A program made the position numbers and the translations under genes. 35,617 bases of DNA, taken from Pseudomonas folii. GTDB taxonomy: Bacteria > Pseudomonadota > Gammaproteobacteria > Pseudomonadales > Pseudomonadaceae. The stretch covers positions 1-35,617 of the forward strand of contig NZ_JACONW010000051.1 in NCBI RefSeq assembly GCF_014357575.1. Reading direction: 5' to 3'. The notes under the pieces are model-generated. The model made no database searches. It was not told the origin of the DNA and was given only the letters and a program-made list of their open reading frames with translations. Below, piece after piece: positions 18,239-25,739 of this stretch. The stretch's first letter is position 1. Every line of letters begins with the position of its first letter.

Positions 18239-18255
18239 CTGGAAATCCTTTCCAG
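18239..18255. promoter_or_regulatory. inverted repeat in the divergent promoter region
   Basis: CTGGAAA-TCC-TTTCCAG is a perfect 7+7 inverted repeat 72 bases upstream of the binding-protein start. It differs from the LacI-type operator at 18322 and could be a second regulator site or the transcript leader hairpin. Confidence 0.4.
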
Positions 18256-18321
18256 CGAGCCCTGCATGGAAAGTCGAGTATTTTCAGCCAGTTACAACAC
18301 ATTAAAAATCGCTGGAAAATT

Positions 18322-18341
18322 CTACCCAAACGTTTGGGTAG
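18322..18341. promoter_or_regulatory. LacI-family operator (perfect 20-bp palindrome)
   Basis: CTACCCAAACGTTTGGGTAG is a perfect palindrome with the central CG step typical of LacI-family operators. It lies 155 bases from the binding-protein start and 131 bases from the start of the divergent LacI-type gene, so the regulator at 18472 probably controls both the operon and itself here. Confidence 0.85.
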
Positions 18342-18471
18342 TGTTGCGCGGCGGTTCATGCAATCTTTTGGTACGCAGCGCTCCATGCTGGCGCAACTGC
18401 CCTGATCCCATGACGGCACAGGCCAGGCCGCGCAGAACCGTCGGCGAAATACGCGTTATGAGGCCCGCTCC

Positions 18472-19494
18472 ATGAACAGACGTCCCGCCACACTTCGCGG
18501 TATTGCCCAGCAGCTCAACGTGCATGTCTCGACGGTCTCACGGGTGCTCAACGGCACCCTTGACCATGCAGGCAGGGCCGCGTCCAAAGACACTATTGAA
18601 CGCATTCGCGCCCTCGCTGCCAGCCTTGATTACCAACCCAACACCCACGCCCGCACCCTGAAAACCCGGCACAGCCGCGAGATAGCGATTCTGGTTCCCA
18701 GGCTTTCCGACCTCGTACTGGCCACGGTCTATGAAGGCATCGACGAAACCGCCAGCGCGCGACGCTATACCTCATTCGTTGCCAACACCTTCGACCGTCC
18801 GGAACGCCAACGGGAACTGGCAGAGCGTGCCCTGGCGCGCAATGTCGAAGGTTTGATCATCAGCGATGTGCACTGCACTCCGGCGCCCGGGTTTCTAGAG
18901 GAACTGGCGGAACGGCAGGTGCCCTTCGTGCTGGTCAGCCGCCGACGCGGTCAGCATTGCTCGGTCACGTCGGACGACGAAATGGGTGGTCGTCTCGCTG
19001 CCGAACATTTATTTGCGCAGGGTCATACGAGAGTTGCAGTGATCGCCGGTGAAGTGCACAGCAGCAACTCCAGCGAACGCACTGCCAGCTTCGTCGAGTA
19101 TTACCGCGAGCGCGGCATCGACATTGCGCGTGAGTACATCATCCCCGGCCAGTTCGACAGCCAGGTCGGTTTCAGTACCGGCGAATATTTGCTAAGCCTG
19201 GAACACCCGCCGACGGCGATTTTTGCCGTCAACGATTTCCTGGCCATCGGCTTGTTCGGTGCCCTGCGCAATCGCGGCCTGGTGGCCGGACGGGACATTG
19301 CTGTCATCGGCTACAACGACACGCCACTCGCCGCTCACCTGCAACTCACCAGCATCAGCACCAGCATGCACGCCCAGGGCGTACGTGCGGTTGAGACCCT
19401 GATGCAACGAATTGCGGGTGAACCGGTGCAGTCACATCGGTTCCCGGCAGTGCTGATCGTGCGTGACAGCAGTTGTTGCAAGCCACTGAATTGA
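18472..19494 (+). CDS. LacI-family transcriptional regulator
   Basis: A 340-residue repressor. The N-terminal LacI helix-turn-helix is at residues ~7-30 (TLRGIAQQLNVHVSTVSRVL), and the hinge helix follows near residue 55-65 (YQPNTHARTLKTRHSR). A periplasmic-binding-protein-like effector domain covers ~65-335, including AIFAVNDFLAIGLFGALRNRG and VAVIGYNDTPLAAHL. The gene diverges from the Dpp-like operon and a perfect operator lies between them. The effector is presumably the imported compound or its breakdown product. Most LacI proteins sense sugars, so control of a peptide-type importer plus amidases is uncommon but known. Confidence 0.92.
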   Translation: MNRRPATLRGIAQQLNVHVSTVSRVLNGTLDHAGRAASKDTIERIRALAASLDYQPNTHARTLKTRHSREIAILVPRLSDLVLATVYEGIDETASARRYTSFVANTFDRPERQRELAERALARNVEGLIISDVHCTPAPGFLEELAERQVPFVLVSRRRGQHCSVTSDDEMGGRLAAEHLFAQGHTRVAVIAGEVHSSNSSERTASFVEYYRERGIDIAREYIIPGQFDSQVGFSTGEYLLSLEHPPTAIFAVNDFLAIGLFGALRNRGLVAGRDIAVIGYNDTPLAAHLQLTSISTSMHAQGVRAVETLMQRIAGEPVQSHRFPAVLIVRDSSCCKPLN

Positions 19495-19526
19495 AACACT
19501 TCTCTCATTAAAAAATATGCAAACTG

Positions 19527-19840
19527 CTGGATTGAAATGCATTTTTGTAGGAGCTGCCGAAGGCTGCGAAGCATTTATCCTGACACACCGCGATCGCAGC
19601 CTTCGGCAGCTCCTACAGGTCCTGTGTTTGCTGCACAACGCCTGTAAGGACCAGTCTTCCAACTCACGCAGCAACCTGGCGCGCCGTTAGCGTCACCCAA
19701 TACCGCGTGCGGGTTTGTACTTGCAATGGCAGGCTGGCGGCGGGCAGGAACAGAATCTTGTCAGTGTCATCGAGGCGGAAGGTGCCGGTGACCTTCAGCG
19801 ACTCCAGTGCAGGCTCCCAACGCAGAATGCCCGGACGATA
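19527..19840. repeat. direct duplication, copy 1 (REP pair + fecR 3' end)
   Basis: This 314-base segment is nearly identical to 19903-20217, with about seven substitutions and one base fewer in a T-run. It contains a REP hairpin (19546-19617), the non-coding sequence that follows fecR, and the last ~59 codons of fecR. It begins 33 bases after the LacI stop codon. Confidence 0.93.
19664..19840 (-). pseudogene. fecR 3'-terminal fragment
   Basis: A remnant matching the last ~59 residues of the intact FecR at 20041-20997, from YRPGILRWEPALESLKVTGT to the stop. Only two changes are visible (LPAASL for LLAASL and QVAA for QVVA). It lacks the start, the anti-sigma domain and the membrane segment, and its 5' side is joined to a REP core at 19842. 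It is a by-product of the segmental duplication. The reading frame is still open, which suggests a recent event. Confidence 0.88.
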
Positions 19841-19841
19841 C

Positions 19842-19870
19842 TGTAGGAGTGAGCTTGCTCGCGATAGCGG
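19842..19870. repeat. single REP core at the duplication junction
   Basis: TGTAGGAGTGAGCTTGCTCG followed by CGATAGCGG is a REP core of a different subtype from the flanking hairpins. It sits exactly where the fecR fragment ends, within the 62-base spacer between the two repeat copies. Confidence 0.8.
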
Positions 19871-19902
19871 TCTGCAAGCTGAAGACTCTTTGACTGACAA
19901 AA

Positions 19903-20217
19903 CTGGATTGAAATGCATTTTTTGTAGGAGCTGCCGAAGGCTGCGAAGCATTTATCCTGACACACCGCGATCGCAGCCTTCGGCAGCTCCTACAGGTCCT
20001 GTGTTTGCTGCACAACGCCTGTAAGGACCTGTCTTCCAACTCACGCAACAACCTGGCGCGCGGTTAGCGTCACCCAATACCGCGTCCGGGTTTGTACTTG
20101 CAGGGGCAGGCTGGCGGCGAGCAGGAACAGAATCTTGTCAGTGTCATCGAGGCGGAAGGTGCCGGTGACCTTCAGCGACTCCAGTGCAGGCTCCCAACGC
20201 AGAATGCCCGGACGATA
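19903..20217. repeat. direct duplication, copy 2 (includes the true fecR 3' end)
   Basis: The 315-base partner of 19527-19840, offset by 376 bases. It holds a REP hairpin at 19923-19994 with core GTAGGAGCTGCCGAAGGCTG, then the 3' end of the complete fecR. Confidence 0.93.
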
Positions 20218-20997
20218 GCGACTGAGCTCCTCCAGAAAACGGCCCAGCGGCTGATTTTCAACACTGACCACGCCCTGACGCCAACCCGGTTGACGGGTAT
20301 CAAAAGGCTGCACAGATGTAATTGATTCGGCGCTCATGGTGGCGCGCTGGCCCGCCTGCAATCTCACCGAGTGCCCCTGATGCGGGGTGAGTTCCACCGT
20401 ACCGCGCCACACAGAAACCTGACAGCTCTGCCCGTACTGACGGATACACAACTCCGCACCTACGGCCAACACCTGCCCTTGAGCGGTATTGATGGTCATC
20501 GCCGGGACGTTGTTGGCGAGGTTCAGCGCCATCTCGCCCTCGATCAGCGACAGCAAACGCCTGCCCTGCTCCAGATCCAGATCCATGTCTAACGCTGAGG
20601 CCGTGTCCAGCTGCAGTAAACTGCCATCCGGCAAACGCAGATCACGGCGCTCGCCCGAGGCAGTACGCAGATCGGCCCGCCAGGCAGCGACCGGTGCCTG
20701 CTGGGCGAGCATCCACCCCGCAGGCAGTAGCGCGGCAACGATCAGGGCGCGTTTGAGCACCGCGCGACGCCCCGAATCCGGTCGGTCCAGACTGGCCATC
20801 GCCAACTCAGGGGGCAGCCCGGCAAACCGCTGGCGCAGGCCTTGGGCTTTTTGCCAGGTCTGTTCGTGATGAGTGGACTGCTCACGCCAACGCTGCAAGC
20901 GCGCCCGGTCCTCGGCATTGGCGCTGCCGGATTCCAGCAGGACGAGGAAGTCCGCTGCGTCTTCGGCAATCTGCCGGGACGGCACCGCGCCGCTCAT
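20041..20997 (-). CDS. fecR: FecR-family anti-sigma/sigma-regulatory protein
   Basis: A 318-residue FecR-type protein. The N-terminal cytoplasmic anti-sigma domain (about 1-80) contains AADFLVLLESGSANAEDRAR and a WxxxQ..H..TWxKA pattern. A single membrane helix lies at about 84-100 (LKRALIVAALLPAGWML). The periplasmic FecR domain follows, and the C-terminal secretin/TonB-like part is at ~245-318. It relays occupancy of a TonB-dependent siderophore receptor to FecI. The ATG at 20997 overlaps the fecI stop by four bases. No receptor gene follows; the 3' end is instead duplicated downstream. Confidence 0.93.
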   Translation of the reverse strand: MSGAVPSRQIAEDAADFLVLLESGSANAEDRARLQRWREQSTHHEQTWQKAQGLRQRFAGLPPELAMASLDRPDSGRRAVLKRALIVAALLPAGWMLAQQAPVAAWRADLRTASGERRDLRLPDGSLLQLDTASALDMDLDLEQGRRLLSLIEGEMALNLANNVPAMTINTAQGQVLAVGAELCIRQYGQSCQVSVWRGTVELTPHQGHSVRLQAGQRATMSAESITSVQPFDTRQPGWRQGVVSVENQPLGRFLEELSRYRPGILRWEPALESLKVTGTFRLDDTDKILFLLAASLPLQVQTRTRYWVTLTARQVVA

Positions 20998-21509
20998 AGC
21001 TCAACCATCAGGCAATGGGTGTAAGCCTGAGCCATATAGCGTTTTACCGTTCGCTCGCAGACCTGCAAGCGCTCCGCAATCTGTGCGTAATTGAGACCTT
21101 CCAGTTGCGCCCAGAGAAACGCACGGCGCACCGGCAACGGCAGCGCGTCGAGCAGTTCATCCAGTGCCTGCAGGGTTTCCAGCAAGACCCAGCGCTGCTC
21201 GGGTGAGGGAATCACGTGTTCAGGCAGCGTCGCCAGCGCCTGGAGGTAGGCCTGCTCGACGCTGCGACGCTGGTAATGGTTGATCAGCAAGCGCTTGCCC
21301 ACCGTCAACAGGTAGGCCCGTGGCTCACGCAATGAGCTCAGTGGTTCGCTGTGCTGGCTGGCCAGTACCTTGACGAACGTATCCTGACTCAAATCGGCAG
21401 CATCCCATGCATTGCCAAGGCGACCGCGCAGCCAGCTTTCCAGCCAACTGCGATGATCGCGGTAGAAACTTTCCAGGGTGGGCTCCAACGGCCCCGCTGC
21501 TTCCCTCAT
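20994..21509 (-). CDS. fecI: FecI-family ECF sigma factor
   Basis: A 171-residue extracytoplasmic-function sigma factor. Region 2 spans about 12-75 (FYRDHRSWLESWLRGRLGNA followed by WDAADLSQDTFVKVL), and region 4 about 105-165 ends in a helix-turn-helix (LNYAQIAERLQVCERTVKRY). It should direct transcription of an iron-siderophore receptor gene. I take ATG 21509. A GTG at 21533 is in frame but has no ribosome binding site and nearly touches the Fur box at 21538-21556. A CTCAC-T-GTGAG repeat lies at 21519-21529. Coupled to fecR by an ATGA overlap. Confidence 0.9.
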   Translation of the reverse strand: MREAAGPLEPTLESFYRDHRSWLESWLRGRLGNAWDAADLSQDTFVKVLASQHSEPLSSLREPRAYLLTVGKRLLINHYQRRSVEQAYLQALATLPEHVIPSPEQRWVLLETLQALDELLDALPLPVRRAFLWAQLEGLNYAQIAERLQVCERTVKRYMAQAYTHCLMVEL

Positions 21510-21537
21510 CGTCAACCGCTCACTGTGAGTCACTACT

Positions 21538-21556
21538 TAAAATGAGAATCATTCTA
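21538..21556 (-). promoter_or_regulatory. Fur box upstream of fecI
   Basis: TAAAATGAGAATCATTCTA matches 14 of 19 positions of the Fur consensus GATAATGATAATCATTATC, including the whole AATCATT core. It lies 28 bases upstream of the chosen fecI start, so fecIR should be repressed by iron. Confidence 0.85.
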
Positions 21557-21636
21557 AGTAGTTCAGGCGGGAGCGCCAACTTTATTTGTTGAGTTTGCGG
21601 TGTGTGCCTGGTTTTGCGGCGCCCAAATCGCGGGCA

Positions 21637-21683
21637 GGCACCGCTCCCACATTAGATCGCACTCCCCCTGTGGGAGCGGTGCT
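21637..21683. repeat. REP-type inverted repeat between araH and fecI
   Basis: GGCACCGCTCCCACA (21637-21651) pairs with TGTGGGAGCGGTGCT (21669-21683), with one mismatch. It lies between the end of araH and the fecI promoter. Confidence 0.7.
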
Positions 21684-21761
21684 TGGTCTGGGCCGCATCC
21701 GGACGATTCAGGCGCTAAAAATATTTCCTGAAATGACCTCTCAAGAAGTCCACCCGACACC

Positions 21762-22727
21762 TCAGCGCCGCTTCATCCGGTCAATGATCACCGCCAGCAA
21801 CAGGATCGATCCGCGGATCACGTACTGATAAAACGTATCGATATTCTTCAGGTTCATCGCATTCTCGATGATTGCCAGAATCAACACCCCGGCAATAACA
21901 TGGCGGATCATGCCAATCCCGCCGCTCAGCGACACCCCGCCCAGCACGCAAGCGGAAATTACCGTCAGCTCAAAGCCCTGTCCGATCATTGGCTGACCAG
22001 ACGTCATCCGCGACGCCAACACCACGCCCGCCAGCGCACCGATCAAACCATGCACCGCAAAGATAATAATCTTGGTGCGATCCACATGCACACCGGCCAG
22101 CAACGCCGCTTCCTGGTTGCCGCCGATCGCAAGGGAATTACGGCCGTAAGTTGTGTAATTCAACAACCAGCCAAAAAATGCAAAACACACGATGGTGATC
22201 AGAATAGGCACCGGAACACCGTACAGCTGGCCGTTACCGAACACGAAGAAGTCTTCGTTGGAAACGCCCACCGCCTTGCCGTTGGAGAAAATGTAAGCAA
22301 GGCCACGAACAATCTGCATCGTCGCTAACGTCGCAATCAGCGCGTTGATGCGCAGCTTGGCAATCACAATGCCGTTGATCAGCCCTACCACCAGGCCCAT
22401 GGCCAGCGCGGCGGAGATACCGAGAAACAGGCTGTCCGTATCGCGAATCACGATCCCGGCAATCACCCCCGAGCAAGCCAGCACCGAGCCCACCGACAGG
22501 TCGAAATGCCCGGATGCCAGGCAAAACAACATCGTGCAGGCAGCGATGCCCACGGTGGAAATTGCCAGCCCCAGACCACGCATGTTCAGGGGTGACATGA
22601 AGTTGTCGATGAGGAGTGTGCAGAGCACAAAGATGCCCACGGCGGCCATCAGCATCGCCCAGTCATCAATGAAACGACGCACGTTAAGGCCCTGACGTGG
22701 AGCCGTCAGACTGGATTCGGTAGACAT
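21762..22727 (-). CDS. araH: L-arabinose ABC transporter permease
   Basis: A 322-residue inner-membrane permease of the ribose/arabinose class with about nine helices. Long stretches match the E. coli AraH sequence I remember, for example MLFCLASGHFDLSVGSVLAC, INALIATLATMQIVRGLAYI, SRMTSGQPM and ISACVLGGVSLSGGIG. The start MSTESSL at 22727 has AGAGGTG upstream. The frame continues to 22751 but the extra codons lie in the A-rich leader. Last gene of the araFGH set. The leader carries two AACAAGAA motifs, candidate Crc/Hfq sites. Confidence 0.93.
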   Translation of the reverse strand: MSTESSLTAPRQGLNVRRFIDDWAMLMAAVGIFVLCTLLIDNFMSPLNMRGLGLAISTVGIAACTMLFCLASGHFDLSVGSVLACSGVIAGIVIRDTDSLFLGISAALAMGLVVGLINGIVIAKLRINALIATLATMQIVRGLAYIFSNGKAVGVSNEDFFVFGNGQLYGVPVPILITIVCFAFFGWLLNYTTYGRNSLAIGGNQEAALLAGVHVDRTKIIIFAVHGLIGALAGVVLASRMTSGQPMIGQGFELTVISACVLGGVSLSGGIGMIRHVIAGVLILAIIENAMNLKNIDTFYQYVIRGSILLLAVIIDRMKRR

Positions 22728-22737
22728 ACGCACCTCT

Positions 22738-22758
22738 TTCTTGTTTTTCATTCTTGTT
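22738..22758 (-). promoter_or_regulatory. two Crc/Hfq-type A-rich motifs before araH
   Basis: In the mRNA sense, AACAAGAA occurs at 22745-22738 and again at 22758-22751, right before the AGAGG ribosome binding site. AAnAAnAA near the start codon is the established target pattern for Hfq/Crc translational repression in Pseudomonas. Confidence 0.6.
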
Positions 22759-22790
22759 TTTCTGCTTGTGCTTCACGTAGCGGGTCCGTG

Positions 22791-24329
22791 TCAGACACGG
22801 GTTCGCGGCAATGCCAGTTGCAACAGACGCGCTTCATTCGCTTCATCGCGATTCAGCTCGCCGGTGATCGCGCCTTCGCTCATGACCAGAATCCGGTCGG
22901 CAATACCCATGACTTCCATCAAGTCACTGGACACCACAATCACCGCAATACCGTCGGCCGCCAGGTTATGGATGATCTGGTAAATCTCGGACTTGGCGCC
23001 GATATCGATGCCTCGCGTCGGCTCATCCAGCAGCAGGACTTTCATGGGCATCGACAGCCAGCGACCGAGAATCGCCTTCTGTTGATTGCCCCCGGAGAGA
23101 AACAGCATCTGCTGATCCGGCGAAGGCGTTTTGACGTTCATCGCCTGAATCTGGTGTTTGGCGTTGCTCTTCTCCCAGCGGCCCTGAATCAGGCAGCCCA
23201 TCGTCACGTGGCGTGGACGCGCACCAATGTTGATGTTTTCGGCAACGCTGGAGAGCGGCACGATGCCTTCTTTCTTGCGGTCTTCTGGGCATAGCAGGAT
23301 TCCGGCGGCAATCGCATCACGAGGGGAACGCAGTTCGAGGTTCTTGCCGTCGATCTGCAACGTGCCGGACTTGCTGCGCGTCAGGCCCGACAACATGCGG
23401 AACATCTCGGTACGACCAGCCCCCACCAATCCAAAGAAGCCCAGCACTTCGCCTTTTTGCACGGCGAACGTCACCGGTTCCTGCAAACCCGGCCCAAGCA
23501 ATCCAGTGACCCGCAAGCCGGGCCCCTGATGCTCTCTTGGCCGATAGTTGTAGATGTCCTGAATATCGCGACCGACCATGCAGGTCACCAACCGGTCGTG
23601 GTCCAGCTCAGCCATATCTTCGAAGGTGCGCACGAAGCGCCCGTCCTTGAACACCGTCACCGCGTCGCAAACCCGGAAGATTTCTTCCATGCGATGGGAC
23701 ACATAAAGGATCACCCGGCCTTCGTCCCGCAGCTTGACGATGATTGCCATCAAGCGATCGATTTCCCGCGCCGAAAGGCTGCTGGTCGGTTCATCGAACG
23801 CAATGACATGGGCGTTACGTGACATGGCCTTGGCGATTTCCACCAGTTGCCGTTGGCCAAGAGACAAGTCGCCAAGCCGGGTCGACGGATCAATCTCGTC
23901 GGCCAGCCCTTTGAGCAGCTCCCGCGCCTGACGCAACATGGCGCGGCGGTTCACCATGCCCCAGCGGCTTGGCATGTGGCCCAGCAGCAGGTTCTCGGCG
24001 ACAGACATCTCAGGTACCAGTTGCAGTTCCTGGTGAATGACTGCGACACCTGCGGCAATGCTGTCGGCGGTGGATTTGAAGGTGTACGCCTGGTCACCGA
24101 TCGACAAGTTGCCGCTGCTCGGCTGATAAGAGCCGCCCAGTATTTTCAGGAGCGTGGACTTGCCCGCTCCGTTCTCGCCCATCAGCGCATGAACGCTGCC
24201 GGGACGTGCTTCAAAGTTAATCTCCGACAGTGCGCGCACGCCGGGAAAGGTCTTGCCGATGCCGTTAAAGCGCAGGCTGCCTGCGGGTACAGGCTGTGAG
24301 GCGGATTTGACAGTAGCTTGCGATTGCAT
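22791..24329 (-). CDS. araG: L-arabinose ABC transporter ATPase
   Basis: A 512-residue tandem ATPase of the sugar class. The first half has Walker A GENGAGKS (51-58), signature LSLGQRQLVEIAKA and Walker B VIAFDEPTSSLS. The second half has the usual degenerate Walker A (GLVGAGRTEM), the LCPEDRKKEGI motif, signature LSGGNQQKAILGRWL and LLLDEPTRGIDIGAK. It agrees closely with E. coli AraG. The start MQSQATVKSA at 24329 follows a strong GGGAGG site; the ORF extends four codons further. It lies after araF and a REP pair and before araH. Energises arabinose import. Confidence 0.94.
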   Translation of the reverse strand: MQSQATVKSASQPVPAGSLRFNGIGKTFPGVRALSEINFEARPGSVHALMGENGAGKSTLLKILGGSYQPSSGNLSIGDQAYTFKSTADSIAAGVAVIHQELQLVPEMSVAENLLLGHMPSRWGMVNRRAMLRQARELLKGLADEIDPSTRLGDLSLGQRQLVEIAKAMSRNAHVIAFDEPTSSLSAREIDRLMAIIVKLRDEGRVILYVSHRMEEIFRVCDAVTVFKDGRFVRTFEDMAELDHDRLVTCMVGRDIQDIYNYRPREHQGPGLRVTGLLGPGLQEPVTFAVQKGEVLGFFGLVGAGRTEMFRMLSGLTRSKSGTLQIDGKNLELRSPRDAIAAGILLCPEDRKKEGIVPLSSVAENINIGARPRHVTMGCLIQGRWEKSNAKHQIQAMNVKTPSPDQQMLFLSGGNQQKAILGRWLSMPMKVLLLDEPTRGIDIGAKSEIYQIIHNLAADGIAVIVVSSDLMEVMGIADRILVMSEGAITGELNRDEANEARLLQLALPRTRV

Positions 24330-24362
24330 GAAACCTCCCATTATCAGGATCGAACACCATTC

Positions 24363-24453
24363 CTGTAGGAGCTAGCTTGCTTGCGATGGCGCCGGGTCAG
24401 GCGATAATTTATTCGCTGATTTACCGCCATCGCGAGCAAGCTCACTCCTACAG
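24363..24453. repeat. REP-type inverted repeat between araF and araG
   Basis: Arms 24363-24391 and 24425-24453 are near-complementary, with core GAGCTAGCTTGCTTGCGATG. It follows the binding-protein gene, which usually must be made in excess over the membrane components. Confidence 0.8.
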
Positions 24454-24514
24454 AGGTCCCGGGCTGCGAAACCGTGTTGCACGAGAAACGCAGAGCGCGA
24501 ACCTCAGGCCGTCT

Positions 24515-25519
24515 TTACTTCCAGAGACCAATCTTGGTCAGTACTTCCTGGAAGTTCGCCCGGGTAATCAGTGTCACGTCATCCATCGCAGTGTATTTAG
24601 GAGGTTCTTCGCCGGTGGTCACCCACTTGTACATCTGCAGCGCAGTGTTGTAGCCCTCTTTATCCGGGCTTGGCAGCATCGAACCGAAGAAGCCGCTTTC
24701 CTTCTTCTTCAATTCATCGATGGCGTCAGTGCCGTTGATACCAATGCCGATCACATTGGCAGGCTTGAAGCCCGCGCCGGCCGTTGCACGCACACCACCC
24801 AGAACGGTGTTGTCGTTCATGCCGCCGATGATCAGGTTCTTCGCTGCGGCAGGCAGCTTAGGCAATGCCGAGTTGGTGGACTCCATGCTGCCGGGTACAT
24901 CGAGGGTCTTTTGCGCAGTGAAGAGGATGTGGTCTTCCGGGAAGCCCGCTTTCTTCAATGCATCTACCGAACCGTCGGTACGCTTCTTGCCGGTATCGAG
25001 TTCGTTGTAGGTGTTGATAATGGCGTAGGTTTCTTTCCAGTCCCAGTTACGATTCTTCGCTTCGGCGGCCATGGCTTCGCCCTGTTTCTGGCCGACTTCG
25101 AACGCGGCCATGCCCAGGTACGGGACGTCTTCCATGAACTTGCCACTGGCGTCGACAAATCGATCATCCACGGCCATGACTTTCAGGCCGTTGGCTTTGG
25201 CCTTGGCAACAATGGCAGGGCCAAGGGATACGTCGGGTGGGCAGATGACGAAGCCTTTGGCACCGTTGGCGGCCAGGCTATCGATAGCGGAAAGGGTCTT
25301 TTCACCGTCAGGTACGGCAATTTTGATCACTTCAAAACCATGGTCCTTGCCAGCTTTCTCAGCAAAGGCCCATTCGGTTTGAAACCACGGCTCTTCGGCC
25401 TGTTTGACGAGGAAGCCGATTTTGACTTTGTCAGCGGCAGATACACCACCCGACAGACCCAGCACAGCAGTGGCAACAGCGGCACAGCAAAGGGAACGGA
25501 TCCCATGACGACTCAACAT
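24515..25519 (-). CDS. araF: L-arabinose-binding periplasmic protein
   Basis: A 334-residue precursor with a Sec signal peptide (cleavage near VSA|ADKVKIGF). The mature sequence closely follows E. coli AraF: KIGFLVKQAEEPWFQTEWAF, GFEVIKIAVPDGEKTL, AIDSLAANGAKGFVIC, ELDTGKKRT, GMNDNTVLGGVRAT, GSMLPSPDKEGY and the end DVTLITRANFQEVL. It captures L-arabinose (E. coli AraF also binds D-galactose and D-fucose) in the periplasm. AAGGAG precedes the ATG, itself preceded by an A-rich Crc/Hfq-like motif. The 220 bases upstream, before the lactonase stop, are the likely promoter region. Confidence 0.94.
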   Translation of the reverse strand: MLSRHGIRSLCCAAVATAVLGLSGGVSAADKVKIGFLVKQAEEPWFQTEWAFAEKAGKDHGFEVIKIAVPDGEKTLSAIDSLAANGAKGFVICPPDVSLGPAIVAKAKANGLKVMAVDDRFVDASGKFMEDVPYLGMAAFEVGQKQGEAMAAEAKNRNWDWKETYAIINTYNELDTGKKRTDGSVDALKKAGFPEDHILFTAQKTLDVPGSMESTNSALPKLPAAAKNLIIGGMNDNTVLGGVRATAGAGFKPANVIGIGINGTDAIDELKKKESGFFGSMLPSPDKEGYNTALQMYKWVTTGEEPPKYTAMDDVTLITRANFQEVLTKIGLWK

Positions 25520-25529
25520 AGCTAACTCC

Positions 25530-25540
25530 TTATTTTTATT
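25530..25540 (-). promoter_or_regulatory. Crc/Hfq-type A-rich motif before araF
   Basis: In the mRNA sense AATAAAAATAA directly abuts the AAGGAG ribosome binding site of araF. It contains an AAnAAnAA match, the Hfq/Crc target pattern. Confidence 0.55.
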
Positions 25541-25739
25541 GAATAGCTACAGCGTCCAGCGATGAGTTGTGTTGAGGTCATCCGCACCCGAAGGGAATCT
25601 GGATCGACATCAAAACAAGAACAAAACAGTCATATCATATTATCAATGACCGGAATGTAACCTAGTGTCACGCATGCTAAAGCACTAACATGGAACGCTC
25701 CTTTTCAGTTAATGAAACCAGCCTTGGACCCACCAACGG

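Noticed and set aside
19664..19951. 95-codon minus-strand open frame as an independent small gene
   Set aside because: Its C-terminal part is the duplicated tail of FecR and its N-terminal part is read through REP sequence, so it is a gene fragment.
19546..19994. Possible CRISPR-like array because of repeated palindromes
   Set aside because: There are only two copies of a long unit with no unique spacers of regular size and no cas genes; the palindromes are REP elements and the unit is a segmental duplication.
21510..21533. GTG at 21533 as the fecI start
   Set aside because: It has no ribosome binding site and almost touches the Fur box; the ATG at 21509 is more plausible.
24377..25525. 382-codon plus-strand open frame
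   Set aside because: It is antisense to araF, which matches known AraF sequence closely; the reading is a shadow.
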